From an uncultured Lachnospiraceae bacterium (GTDB lineage: Bacteria > Bacillota_A > Clostridia > Lachnospirales > Lachnospiraceae), in the NCBI GenBank assembly GCA_910577835.1, contig CAJTOU010000016.1, positions 3,790 through 67,789 of the forward strand: a stretch of 64,000 nt of DNA, written 5' to 3'. Position 1 is the stretch's first letter, and the number at the start of each line of letters is the position of its first letter. The notes below the pieces were generated by a model. It searched no databases. It was not told where the DNA came from and worked only from the letters and a program-made list of their open reading frames with translations. Position numbers and translations under genes: made by a program. Positions 8,684-17,134 of this stretch are shown piece by piece.

Positions 8684-9499
8684 ATGGCGATAATAAGACA
8701 AAAAAAGAGAAATCTGATACTGGCCATGCTGCTTGGAATAGTGATAACGGCTGTTCCAATGGGAGTATACAGCGGGACAGTTACATATAAAAAGCTTATG
8801 ACGGATAAGGAAATTAAGAATTTAATGGAAGAAATAAATTCTGAGAAGGTATATACAGCGTACTGTCTGACGCGTTCGATGAGCAAGGGAGAACTGATAC
8901 GCGCAGAGGACCTTGAGGAAATATCAGTCAAAACAAAAAGCAGCTTTAAAGTGTTGGACAGGTCAGATTTAGAAGGCAGGTATTTGTCTGTGGGAATGGA
9001 AGCCGGCATAATTATTACGAATTCTGTAATTTATCAGGACTGTGGGCTTGAGGATAATGTAAGAACATATCTCTATGATTATATAGTGCTGCCGGAGGGT
9101 ATTTCATCTGATGATATCTTTGATATTCGAATCCGTTTTCCAAATGGGGAGGACTATGTAATAGCAGTTGGAAAAAAGGTGGAAAGTATGGTGGAATCAG
9201 GGGCATTTATTAATGCATCAGAGGAAGAAAATCTGCTGCTGTCCAGTGCTTATGTGGACACAACAGTATATGAGGGAGCAAAAATATATGCTTCTTTGTA
9301 TGTGGCAGATTATCAGGAGGCTTCCTGTGTAAATTATCCGTTTAATCTGTATACAACAGAGCTGGCAGCATGGGACCCGAATCTTGTGGAACAGATGGAA
9401 ACAGAAACAAACCGTTTAAACAGGCAGATACTTGAAAAAAATTTGTTTGACTTTATGGGAGTTGTGATGGGAGGTGAGACACTGACAGATATTTATTAG
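8684..9499 (+). CDS. SAF-domain membrane protein (CpaB/RcpC-like)
   Basis: 271 residues with one N-terminal membrane segment (about residues 10-30) followed by an extracytoplasmic SAF-like domain. The segment TRSMSKGELIRAEDLEEISV (about 63-82) has the pattern shared by CpaB/RcpC Flp-pilus proteins and antifreeze/SAF domains. CpaB-type proteins assist Flp pilus assembly at the envelope. No CpaF ATPase, TadB/C or pilin gene follows; instead palindromic repeats and a glycosidase gene come next. The ATG is preceded by GGAGG. Either this is a remnant or a streamlined module with a different job. Confidence 0.68.
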   Translation: MAIIRQKKRNLILAMLLGIVITAVPMGVYSGTVTYKKLMTDKEIKNLMEEINSEKVYTAYCLTRSMSKGELIRAEDLEEISVKTKSSFKVLDRSDLEGRYLSVGMEAGIIITNSVIYQDCGLEDNVRTYLYDYIVLPEGISSDDIFDIRIRFPNGEDYVIAVGKKVESMVESGAFINASEEENLLLSSAYVDTTVYEGAKIYASLYVADYQEASCVNYPFNLYTTELAAWDPNLVEQMETETNRLNRQILEKNLFDFMGVVMGGETLTDIY

Positions 9500-9556
9500 G
9501 TATTTTATACGAACAGTTTATTATCTGATACAAAAATTTAATATATCACAAAGAAT

Positions 9557-9670
9557 AAGTCATCAAACTACGCTACGCTTCGTTTGATGATGTTAGATAA
9601 CAATGAAGCACACTGATGTGTGCATGAGTCATCAAACTACGCTACGCTTCATTTGATGACATTAGATACC
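9557..9670 (-). repeat. Two further copies of the GTCATCAAAC palindromic repeat, inverted
   Basis: GTCATCAAACTACGCTACGC occurs at 9559-9578 and again at 9628-9647. Each is followed by TTC(G/A)TTTGATGA and then TTAGATA. Read on the minus strand these match the unit at 2530-2582 (AACGAAGC...GCGTAGTTTGATGAC). Between the copies lies a small GCACAC/GTGTGC hairpin. The position directly after the SAF-domain gene could make them transcript-end structures, but no T-tract is obvious. Confidence 0.7.
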
Positions 9671-9888
9671 ATTATTGCAAGTTGTAGAAACAAATTGGGA
9701 AGATAAAAGAGAATTTTCACAAATACAAAAAGGAAGTATGTCATGGATTTTCAGAAACGGCTTTTGTCAGGGTTGGGAGGGAAAATTTGATTTTACAGTT
9801 AATAAAATATATAGAATAATTAATTTATGAAATGTGATAAAAACTTGATTTCCTTTGTATATTATTATATCATATAAAAAGATATTTT

Positions 9889-9926
9889 ATGTTATGCATA
9901 ATCATTATGCGATTGTGCCATAACAT
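9889..9926. promoter_or_regulatory. Nested palindrome upstream of the GH18 lipoprotein gene
   Basis: GCATAATCATTATGC at 9896-9910 is a perfect dyad (7-bp arms, one central base). It is nested in ATGTTATG (9889-9896) and CATAACAT (9919-9926). It lies about 100 bases before the start at 10028 and could be an operator; no cognate regulator gene is adjacent. Confidence 0.45.
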
Positions 9927-10027
9927 TGTCAAAAAGGCACTATTTTTTGAACAAAGAAAAGAGAACGCCACTGATATACAGTGCGGGCGATACTTTGTTC
10001 GTATACAGATAAGGAAGGGAATTTAAA

Positions 10028-11722
10028 ATGAACAAAGGGTTTTTTAAGAAAATATGGATGCTGTTGATATTTTTAATACCAGTGTTGATTGTAGCAGGTT
10101 GTACAAGGGCATCACAGAGAAAACAGACAGATTTAAAGAGTTTTTATGGAATTATGTCAGATAATGAATATGTAATCCTTCTTGAGGGAGAAAATATTGG
10201 AAAAGCTTATAAAGAGGGGGATGAAATATATCTTCCATATGAGCTGGTGAATAATGAAATTAATGACAGGTTTTATCTTGATAAAGAAAATAACCGCATT
10301 TTTTATACAGACATTGCTGTACAAAGTTTTGATATTGGTAGTGACAGCAATACAAAAGTAATAAAGGACACAGTTTATATTTCATTTAACTGTATCAAAG
10401 ACAGAACAGAGATGAATGGTACTGTTTATGAAAATCCAAACAGGGTTGCGATATCACAGAATTTTGGAACAATATCTGTATGCAAACCGGTAAAGGATAA
10501 TGTAATCAGACAATATAACCGGGATAATTCTGATTATATGGCGGAGGTATCAGAAGGCGAGAGTCTGATTATAAAGGAAAAAATGAATGAATCATGGTAC
10601 CGCGTAGTAAAGGATAACGGCATTACAGGATATATTAAAGCAAATGAGACAAACGGGGAAGAGACAGAGGAAAGACAATCCTCTTATAAAAAGCCGGAAT
10701 ATACACATATTACAATGGACCAGAAGGTATGTATGGGCTGGCATCAGGTAACATCGAAAGCAGCAAATAACACACTGGAAGAAGTGACCAGAAATGCAAA
10801 AGGGATTTTAAATGTAATTTCTCCAACGTGGCTCAAGCTTGCAGATACAACAGGCAATATTTCTTCTCTTGCTCAGGCTTCCTATGTGGAAAAGGCTCAT
10901 AATATGGGAATGCAGGTATGGGTACTGGCAGATGACTTTTCTTATGGAGAGGACGGGTCTTATTTTGTAAGCGCTGTTCTTGGCAATTATGACAGCAGAC
11001 AGCGGCTTATCAACAATCTGGTCAGTGAAGTCATAAACTGTAATGCGGACGGGCTGAATATTGATTATGAGAAAATTTATGAAGAAATGGCCGATGATTA
11101 TATTCAGTTTATCAGAGAGCTTTCCATAGAATGTCGAAAAAACGGACTTGTTCTTTCAGTAGATACCTATGTAATGCAGTCCTACAATGAATTTTATAAC
11201 AGAAAGGGGATTGCGGAGGCGGCAGATTATCTGGTAATTATGGGCTATGATGAACACTGGGCAGGTGACAACAGCGCAGGTTCTGTGGCTTCGCTTCCAT
11301 ATGTGAAAAAAGGAATTGAGGATGCCAAGGTATGCGCAGATGCCAAAAGGATTATTAATGGAATTCCATTTTTTACAAGAGTATGGACAGAAACTAAAGA
11401 GGGGCTTACTTCAGAGGGAACTTATGTGGAAGACCCAATAAACGGGAACTACTGGTTAACCAGTATAGCCGTGGGAATGGATTCAGCAGAACAGAAACTT
11501 TCCTCACAGGGAATTACTCCGACATGGCTGGAGGATTTGGGACAATACTATGGAGAATATGAGGCAGAGGGCATCAGAGAGAGGATATGGCTGGAGGATG
11601 AAAGGTCTGTGCAGGAGAAGCTAAATGTGATGTCAGAGGCCGGAATTGGCGGAGTAGCATGCTGGAAGCTGGGGTTAGAAAAGGCTGCGGTCTGGGAGGA
11701 AATTCAAGAGTATATGAAATAA
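10028..11722 (+). CDS. Lipoprotein with SH3-like domain and GH18 catalytic domain
   Basis: Probable extracytoplasmic wall-active glycosidase of glycoside hydrolase family 18, anchored as a lipoprotein. A type II signal peptide ends in the lipobox VAGC (C25). Residues about 165-210 form an SH3-like segment (VSEGESLIIKEKMNESW...GITGYI). The GH18 barrel spans about 230-560 with the strand-4 motif DGLNIDYE (341-348), where E348 is the expected proton donor; the first Asp of the usual DxxDxDxE is N344. Relatives in spore-formers include YaaH-like spore cortex-associated proteins. The amidase gene downstream supports a peptidoglycan role. The substrate is not proven. Confidence 0.82.
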   Translation: MNKGFFKKIWMLLIFLIPVLIVAGCTRASQRKQTDLKSFYGIMSDNEYVILLEGENIGKAYKEGDEIYLPYELVNNEINDRFYLDKENNRIFYTDIAVQSFDIGSDSNTKVIKDTVYISFNCIKDRTEMNGTVYENPNRVAISQNFGTISVCKPVKDNVIRQYNRDNSDYMAEVSEGESLIIKEKMNESWYRVVKDNGITGYIKANETNGEETEERQSSYKKPEYTHITMDQKVCMGWHQVTSKAANNTLEEVTRNAKGILNVISPTWLKLADTTGNISSLAQASYVEKAHNMGMQVWVLADDFSYGEDGSYFVSAVLGNYDSRQRLINNLVSEVINCNADGLNIDYEKIYEEMADDYIQFIRELSIECRKNGLVLSVDTYVMQSYNEFYNRKGIAEAADYLVIMGYDEHWAGDNSAGSVASLPYVKKGIEDAKVCADAKRIINGIPFFTRVWTETKEGLTSEGTYVEDPINGNYWLTSIAVGMDSAEQKLSSQGITPTWLEDLGQYYGEYEAEGIRERIWLEDERSVQEKLNVMSEAGIGGVACWKLGLEKAAVWEEIQEYMK

Positions 11723-11921
11723 TACAGTGAGGCAGAGTTTTAATATTTTAATAATATTTCAATTTTGAATTAAAAATTTGATAATCAGAGTAATGGAAAA
11801 ATTTTTAGAATCAGTGCTATCTGCGGGAAAATAGGAATATATTATATAAATGTTATAAGGACATATAAGCATTATCTTCTGGAAGTTAATGCCTGTGTCT
11901 AAAACGGAGAAGTTATAATAT

Positions 11922-12638
11922 ATGAAAAATAAGCGCAGGATACTGGAATTTATTATGGCAGTAACTATGTTGCTGCTTGTATACATATGTGCCGGAAAAC
12001 TGCCGGCGATGACTTCGGGGAATAATAAAAATACATCTGATAAAAATGATAAGAATAAAAAAGTAGTACTGTTAGACCCCGGACATGGGGGAATAGACCC
12101 CGGCAAGGTTTCTGTGACTGGTACAAATGAAAAGGAAATAAATCTTCAAATAGCTGTCAGAACAAAAGAAAAGCTCGAAAAGGCGGGATATAAGGTGTTT
12201 ATGACAAGGGAGGACGACGAAGGTCTTTATAAAGACAGCGACAGTAATAAAAAAACGGCAGATATGAAGAGGCGCTGCTTAATGGCAGAAGAATGTCAAG
12301 CTGATATTCTGGTCAGTATTCACCAGAATAGTTATCAATCTGAGGGTGTAAAGGGTGCACAGGTATTTTATTATTCTCATTCAGATGAGGGAGAAAAGCT
12401 GGCAAAGGCAATACAGAAAAGTTTTCAGACAATAGTGGCTCCCAATAACGGCAGAGAGGCAAAGGCAAATGACAGCTATTATATACTGTTGAATGTAAAG
12501 TGTCCAGCGGTTATCTCGGAATGTGGATTTTTGTCAAATTATGAGGAGGCGGAGCTGCTGGAAAAGGAGGATTATCAGGAAAAAGTGGCGAAGGCGATAT
12601 GTTCGGGAATTGAAGAATATTTTCAGAACAAAAAGTGA
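11922..12638 (+). CDS. cwlD: N-acetylmuramoyl-L-alanine amidase (Amidase_3, CwlD-like)
   Basis: Zinc amidase cleaving the bond between MurNAc and L-alanine outside the membrane. An N-terminal signal anchor (about residues 8-25) precedes the Amidase_3 domain (about 47-235). Zinc ligands are visible in DPGHGG (H55), GTNEKEINLQ and VSIHQNS, and the catalytic glutamate in VISECGFLSN. At 238 residues it matches Bacillus CwlD (237), which makes muramic-delta-lactam in spore cortex; other short amidases of this family are possible. GGAG precedes the ATG. It follows the GH18 lipoprotein gene by about 200 bases and is followed by the nested-hairpin terminator. Confidence 0.8.
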   Translation: MKNKRRILEFIMAVTMLLLVYICAGKLPAMTSGNNKNTSDKNDKNKKVVLLDPGHGGIDPGKVSVTGTNEKEINLQIAVRTKEKLEKAGYKVFMTREDDEGLYKDSDSNKKTADMKRRCLMAEECQADILVSIHQNSYQSEGVKGAQVFYYSHSDEGEKLAKAIQKSFQTIVAPNNGREAKANDSYYILLNVKCPAVISECGFLSNYEEAELLEKEDYQEKVAKAICSGIEEYFQNKK

Positions 12639-12667
12639 ATAGGAAAATTATAATGTCGGAGAAATGA

Positions 12668-12768
12668 GGCTGTTGCGCTAAGAAAAGGCAGTACAAGATT
12701 ATAGTGTATTTAATTTACATGGATACTATATTTTGTATGTGTTCTGCTTAATGCAACAGCCCTTTTTT
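12668..12768 (+). terminator. Nested-hairpin terminator, copy 2
   Basis: GGCTGTTGCGCTAAG at 12668-12682 pairs with CTTAATGCAACAGCC at 12747-12761, followed by six T residues at 12763-12768. An inner ATAGTGTA/TACTAT stem and a GGCAGTAC/GTTCTGC segment match copy 1 at 1013-1111 in sequence and layout. It ends the amidase transcript. Confidence 0.75.
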
Positions 12769-12907
12769 ATTTGGCTGCTAAAAGCAAAAATATAGTTTAT
12801 AAAATTATTTATAGAATCCTATATTATTTCTTTTTGTAAATATTTTTAGTGTATCAACGGATTTTGTTTACACTTTAAAAGGATAATATACAAATGTAAA
12901 AAAGGTA

Positions 12908-12935
12908 TTGAAATTATGTATTTTTATGTTATAAT
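12908..12935 (+). promoter_or_regulatory. SigA-type promoter of the polysaccharide operon
   Basis: TTGAAA at 12908-12913 and TATAAT at 12930-12935 with a 16-base spacer. The first gene starts at 13163, so the transcript would have an untranslated leader of roughly 220 bases. Confidence 0.72.
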
Positions 12936-12941
12936 GTATCT

Positions 12942-13162
12942 GTTTTTGATTTTTGTCGTTAATTATACACATCAACGAAAAATTTTAGGTAGCTGCCAAA
13001 TATCGAGGGTTTTATGACCCCGATACAACGCTGCGAATAAAGTAAAATGGTTAATGTCACTGAGAAGTGGCAAGGGCGAAGCATATCATTTTTTAATGTA
13101 TTAAATAAAGAACAGCAAAAAGATAAAAGAAAAATAGTTATTTGAGTGAAAAGGATTTTAGA
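12942..13162 (+). ncRNA. Long structured 5' leader of the polysaccharide operon
   Basis: Between the promoter and the first start codon lie at least two good stems: TATCGAGGG (12993-13001) with CCCCGATA (13018-13025), and TGTCAC/GTGGCA around 13056-13072. An AT-rich tail follows. No classical riboswitch motif is recognised. A short ORF from ATG 13047 (32 codons) lacks a ribosome binding site. Long leaders of large exopolysaccharide operons can bind antitermination factors (EAR RNA, LoaP targets); whether this one does is unknown. Confidence 0.4.
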
Positions 13163-13945
13163 ATGGCTGAAATAAACATGCAATTTGTTCATAAAGTGAA
13201 TAAGTCAGAAATTCCAGTTTGTAATATTATGGGGGTAAATATTGCAGCAATTGATATGAATTGGCTGTTGAAGTTTACTGAAAAATATATTACAGATTTG
13301 TCAGGGGACTATTGCTGTGTATCAAATGTACATACAACAGTTACTTCATGGGAAGATAAGGATTACTGTATGATTCAAAATGGCGGGATTTTGGCAATTC
13401 CTGATGGTGGTCCGCTCTCATCTGTTGGAAAAAGACGGGGATATACTAAAATGAAGCGAACAACAGGTCCGGCTTATATGGAAGAAATTTTTAAAATAAG
13501 TGCTCAAAAGGGATATCGACATTATTTTTATGGAAGCACAAAAGAAACCCTTGAAAAATTATGTAAACAATTGCTCAAAAAGTATCCTGATATCCAGATT
13601 ACCGGAATGTACAGCCCTCCATTTCGCACTATAACAGAAGAAGAGGACAGGCGAATAGTTGAGAAAATTAATAAAACACATTCTGATTTTGTCTGGATTG
13701 GTTTAGGAGCGCCAAAACAGGAAAAATGGATGGCCAAGCATCAGGGACAAATAAAAGGATTTATGGTGGGTGTTGGCGCTGGATTTGACTATTTTGCCGG
13801 AAATATCGCAAGAGCGCCAAAATGGATGCAAAACAGAAATTTAGAATGGATATATAGATTGTTTCAGGAACCGCGGAGATTATTTCGACGGTATTGGCAT
13901 ACGAATACAAGATTTATCTGGAACGCATACATAAAGGGCAGGTAG
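13163..13945 (+). CDS. WecG/TagA/CpsF family glycosyltransferase (GT26)
   Basis: Cytosolic-face transferase that adds the second sugar, typically ManNAc or ManNAcA, to an undecaprenyl-diphosphate-GlcNAc-type lipid. Family motifs are clear: SNVHTTV, AIPDGGPL, GLGAPKQEKWMAKH, VGAGFDYFAG, RAPKWMQNRNLEWIYRL and EPRRLFRRY. The TagA catalytic Thr and Asp correspond to NVHTT and IPDG. ATG 13163 is preferred because AAGGA at 13151-13155 has a 7-base spacer; an in-frame TTG at 13142 has none. It is the first gene of a long plus-strand operon, which fits an early step in building a repeat unit. No initiating phosphoglycosyltransferase is present in the window. Confidence 0.9.
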   Translation: MAEINMQFVHKVNKSEIPVCNIMGVNIAAIDMNWLLKFTEKYITDLSGDYCCVSNVHTTVTSWEDKDYCMIQNGGILAIPDGGPLSSVGKRRGYTKMKRTTGPAYMEEIFKISAQKGYRHYFYGSTKETLEKLCKQLLKKYPDIQITGMYSPPFRTITEEEDRRIVEKINKTHSDFVWIGLGAPKQEKWMAKHQGQIKGFMVGVGAGFDYFAGNIARAPKWMQNRNLEWIYRLFQEPRRLFRRYWHTNTRFIWNAYIKGR

Positions 13946-13947
13946 AT

Positions 13948-15162
13948 ATGGAAAAACAAAGAATACTTATAGTACACAATTATTATCAAATTCCCGGCGG
14001 GGAAGATACAGTGGTGGCGAACGAACAAAGAATGCTGGAAAAACATGGACATGAAACATTTTTATACAGCAGAAATAATTCGGAGTTAAATACATTATCA
14101 AAAATACAGAAGATGTGCCTTCCTTTTTCAACAATTTTCAATATAAAAACATATCGCGAAGTAAAAAGGATAATAAAAGAAAAGAGAATAGATATTGTTC
14201 ATGTACATAATACTTTAAACTTGATTAGTCCATCGGTGTATTATGCCGCTTTGAGATGTAAAGTTCCAGTGGTTCAGACGGTACATAATTTTCGCCTTTT
14301 ATGCCCTTCGGCAGTTTTTTACAGGGATGGACATGTCTGCGAGGATTGTGTGAAATATGGGCTTTGGTGTGCAGTGAAACATAAGTGTTATAGAAACAGT
14401 CGTATTCAGACACTTGCATGTGTGGTGAATACTAAAATTCATAGAATTACAGGAATTTATGGAAAGATAAATTATATTTGTCTGACGGAGTTTAATAAAA
14501 AAAAACTGTTACAATTAAAACAGATAAAAAAACAAAATGTTTATGTAAAACCAAATTTTACAAGGGAAGATATTTTTAAAGACATGTCAAAAGAAATATC
14601 AAGGGGAATATCAAAAGAAATGATGGTATATGAAAAAAGAAAAAATCAGTTTGTTTTTGTTGGAAGGTTGGATAAACTTAAGGGCATTAATTTACTGTTA
14701 AAGACATGGGGAATGATAGAAAAAAATGAAGCAAAGTTAATTATTTGTGGAACAGGTCCTATGGAGGAATGGTGCAGGCAATATATAAAGAAAAACAGAT
14801 TTCAAAACGTTGTAATGAAAGGATTTATTTCGAATCTGGAGGTAAAACAACTTCTTGCAGAATCCAGAGCATTAATATTTCCAACACAATGGTATGAAGG
14901 ATTTCCAATGAATATAGTAGAGTCATTTTCTGTTGGAACCCCTGTGATTTGTTCAGATTTTGGAAACGCTGATGATATAGTTATGGAGGGCATTACAGGA
15001 TGTAAATTCCATTATAATTCTCCAGATGAGTTGATACAAGCAATTAAAAGGCTTAACGATTATAAAAATATTTACCAAACAACTAAGGACAAATATGAAA
15101 AAGAATATACAGAAAGTCAAAATTATGAAACATTGATTGGAATTTATAAAGTATTGTTATGA
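13948..15162 (+). CDS. Glycosyltransferase family 4
   Basis: Retaining GT-B glycosyltransferase of about 404 residues, expected at the membrane during polysaccharide repeat assembly. The N-terminal NYYQIPGGEDTVV loop and VVQTVHNFRLLCP are typical of this GT4 subgroup. The C-terminal donor domain shows FVGRLDKLKGINLLL, the short signature GTGPME, and the E-x7-E-like region FPTQWYEGFPMNIVESFSVGTPVI. A cysteine-rich segment (CEDCVKYGLWCAVKHKC) in the acceptor domain is common in this subgroup. The ATG at 13948 lies 2 bases after the previous stop, with AGG-type ribosome binding site. Donor and acceptor sugars cannot be inferred. Confidence 0.9.
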   Translation: MEKQRILIVHNYYQIPGGEDTVVANEQRMLEKHGHETFLYSRNNSELNTLSKIQKMCLPFSTIFNIKTYREVKRIIKEKRIDIVHVHNTLNLISPSVYYAALRCKVPVVQTVHNFRLLCPSAVFYRDGHVCEDCVKYGLWCAVKHKCYRNSRIQTLACVVNTKIHRITGIYGKINYICLTEFNKKKLLQLKQIKKQNVYVKPNFTREDIFKDMSKEISRGISKEMMVYEKRKNQFVFVGRLDKLKGINLLLKTWGMIEKNEAKLIICGTGPMEEWCRQYIKKNRFQNVVMKGFISNLEVKQLLAESRALIFPTQWYEGFPMNIVESFSVGTPVICSDFGNADDIVMEGITGCKFHYNSPDELIQAIKRLNDYKNIYQTTKDKYEKEYTESQNYETLIGIYKVLL

Positions 15163-15189
15163 AAAATAAAATTATTTGGAGAGTATATT

Positions 15190-16368
15190 ATGAAAATTGC
15201 AATTTTTGTTCAATGGATGCTTTGTGGAGGAGTGGAAAATGCATTAATTGCATTAACAAAAAAAATAGCAGAGTTTGGAAATGACATAACAATATACATG
15301 ATTTTGGAAAAAGGGGATTTTGTAAAAAAGATTCCTGAACAAGTATGTAAAAAACAAATACCTATGTCAGAAAAAGTAAGAAGGTCCATACCAGTAGGAG
15401 GAAGCAAAGTTGCCATTAGGGAAAGTTTTTATAAACATCAATACCAAAAGGCGGTGTATTGGACTGTTAGGCATATTGTTAATAAAGAGAAATTTGCCGA
15501 ATTGAATGTAAATTTTGATAAAATACCAAAATTACAACAGCATTATGATATTGCTGTAAATTATCATATACATTCTCCTTTCCTTGTCAGATATTTATTT
15601 GAAAAAGTCAGTGCAGATAAGAAATTCACATGGATTCATAATGATTTTGAAACTACACAATATGATGTAAGAGTTTTGAAAAAGTATTTAGATTGTATAA
15701 ATAGATTTTATGGTGTTTCACAAAAACTGGTTGATGAATTTGTAAAAATTTTTCCTGAGTATGAAAATAAAACGGAAGTTGCTTTAAATATTGTTCCAAT
15801 AGAGGAAATAAAGAAAAAGGCTGAATTGGAATATCCTAAAGAATTTTTAGGACTTTCACAAAACATAACAAAAATATTGACAGTAGGAAGGCTTGAGGAA
15901 CAAAAAGGATATGATATAGCTTTAAGTGTTTGTAAAAATCTAGTTGAAGAAAATTTAAAAATAGAGTGGTTTGTACTTGGTGAGGGTACTTTAAAAGAAA
16001 AATTAAAAAGTGAATCTAAAAAACTGGGTATTGAAAAATACTTTCATTTTGTTGGTGTAAAAATGAATCCATATCCCTATTTTAAAAACTGTGATATTTA
16101 TGTACAAACTTCAAAACATGAGGGATATTGTACTACTATAACAGAGGCAAAGGTTTTTTACAGACCTATTGTCACAACAGATGTTGCGGGTGTTAGGGAA
16201 CAGATAAGAGATGGGGTATCAGGTGATATATCTAAAATAAGTGTAAACTCTGTTGATGAAAACTTGAAAAGACTTATAAAAGATAAAAAGCGTCAAGAAC
16301 AATATATAGAAGAATTAAAAAAAGAAATTATACTTGACTCTCCAGAGTGGTTGGAAATCTTTAGATAA
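15190..16368 (+). CDS. Glycosyltransferase family 4
   Basis: 392-residue GT-B transferase. The N-terminus MKIAIFVQWMLCGGVENALI has the GGVE nucleotide-loop motif. The C-terminal domain shows ILTVGRLEEQKGYDIAL, VLGEGTLKEKL and the catalytic-site segment VQTSKHEGYCTTITEAKVFYRPIV with an E-x7-E-like arrangement. WIHNDFETTQ is typical of this subgroup. A TTTGGAGAG ribosome binding site precedes the ATG. It belongs to the AT-rich polysaccharide operon; base composition drops sharply from about here compared with flanking genes. The sugar specificity is unknown. Confidence 0.9.
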   Translation: MKIAIFVQWMLCGGVENALIALTKKIAEFGNDITIYMILEKGDFVKKIPEQVCKKQIPMSEKVRRSIPVGGSKVAIRESFYKHQYQKAVYWTVRHIVNKEKFAELNVNFDKIPKLQQHYDIAVNYHIHSPFLVRYLFEKVSADKKFTWIHNDFETTQYDVRVLKKYLDCINRFYGVSQKLVDEFVKIFPEYENKTEVALNIVPIEEIKKKAELEYPKEFLGLSQNITKILTVGRLEEQKGYDIALSVCKNLVEENLKIEWFVLGEGTLKEKLKSESKKLGIEKYFHFVGVKMNPYPYFKNCDIYVQTSKHEGYCTTITEAKVFYRPIVTTDVAGVREQIRDGVSGDISKISVNSVDENLKRLIKDKKRQEQYIEELKKEIILDSPEWLEIFR

Positions 16369-16402
16369 TTTATTTGTGTAGAAAGGACAAGGAAAAGTAT
16401 TT

Positions 16403-17119
16403 GTGAAAATCTCAATAATTACTGTTTGTTTAAATTCTGAAAATACAATTGAAAGAACATTTAAATCAGTACTTTCACAAACATATTCGGAATTTGAGTA
16501 TATTATAGTAGATGGAAAATCCAAGGATAACACTATTAAGATAATAGAACAATATTATTTAAAGTTTAAAAATAAAAACATTTCATTTAAATGGGTTTCA
16601 GAAAAGGATAAAGGACTTTATGATGCAATGAATAAAGGCGCAAAGATGGCATTAGGAGAGTATCTTATTTACATGAATGCAGATGATGAATTTGCTGATA
16701 GATATATGGATAGTAAAATTGATGTTTTATATGGCAATGCGAATATCATCGATGGAATGAAGAAAGAAAAAAGAAAAAGCAAAGAAATTAATTCAATAAA
16801 AAAACATCTTCCTTTTATTCCACAATCAGCTTTTATACGGACAGTTATTCAGAAAAAATATTTATTTAATTTGTATTATAAAATAAGTGCTGATTTTGAT
16901 TCATTTCTTCGAATGTATTTGGATGGATGTATTTTTAAACAGATAGATTATACATTTTCTAATTTTTATGCGGGAGGGGTATCATGGGAGAATAGCTGGA
17001 AAACATATAAAGAGGATACAAGAGTGAAGCATGAAAATAAGATTTTAAATAGATATGCTCCATTACAGACATTTAAGTATATATACAGATATTTTATTTA
17101 TAAATTTAAAAGTCTGTAA
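16403..17119 (+). CDS. Glycosyltransferase family 2
   Basis: 238-residue inverting GT-A transferase. The N-terminus SIITVCLNSENTIERTFKSV and the metal/nucleotide region LIYMNADDEFADRY (DxD-like) are diagnostic of GT2. VSEKDKGLYDAMNKGAKMA matches the WcaA/WfgS-type subgroup. No membrane segments are seen. The GTG start at 16403 follows AAGGACAAGGAAAAG. It is part of the polysaccharide operon, 34 bases after the preceding GT4 gene. The linkage made cannot be deduced. Confidence 0.87.
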   Translation: MKISIITVCLNSENTIERTFKSVLSQTYSEFEYIIVDGKSKDNTIKIIEQYYLKFKNKNISFKWVSEKDKGLYDAMNKGAKMALGEYLIYMNADDEFADRYMDSKIDVLYGNANIIDGMKKEKRKSKEINSIKKHLPFIPQSAFIRTVIQKKYLFNLYYKISADFDSFLRMYLDGCIFKQIDYTFSNFYAGGVSWENSWKTYKEDTRVKHENKILNRYAPLQTFKYIYRYFIYKFKSL

Positions 17120-17134
17120 AAATGGTGAGAAAAT

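Larger units (their letters stand above)
9500..10027 (+). other. Gene-free stretch with repeats, a palindrome and a few tiny ORFs
   Basis: Besides the palindromic repeats (9557-9670) and the GCATAAT/ATTATGC dyad (9896-9910), I see no conventional gene. A tiny ORF starting at ATG 9738 (about 30 codons) and an overlapping 15-codon one at 9743 follow an AAAGGAAG site. They resemble nothing I know and may be gene debris. AAGGAAGGG at about 10011-10020 is the ribosome binding site of the next gene. Confidence 0.5.

Noticed and set aside
13047..13145. 32-codon ORF in the polysaccharide leader
   Set aside because: No ribosome binding site, and it lies within structured leader sequence; it could be a leader peptide, but nothing supports translation.
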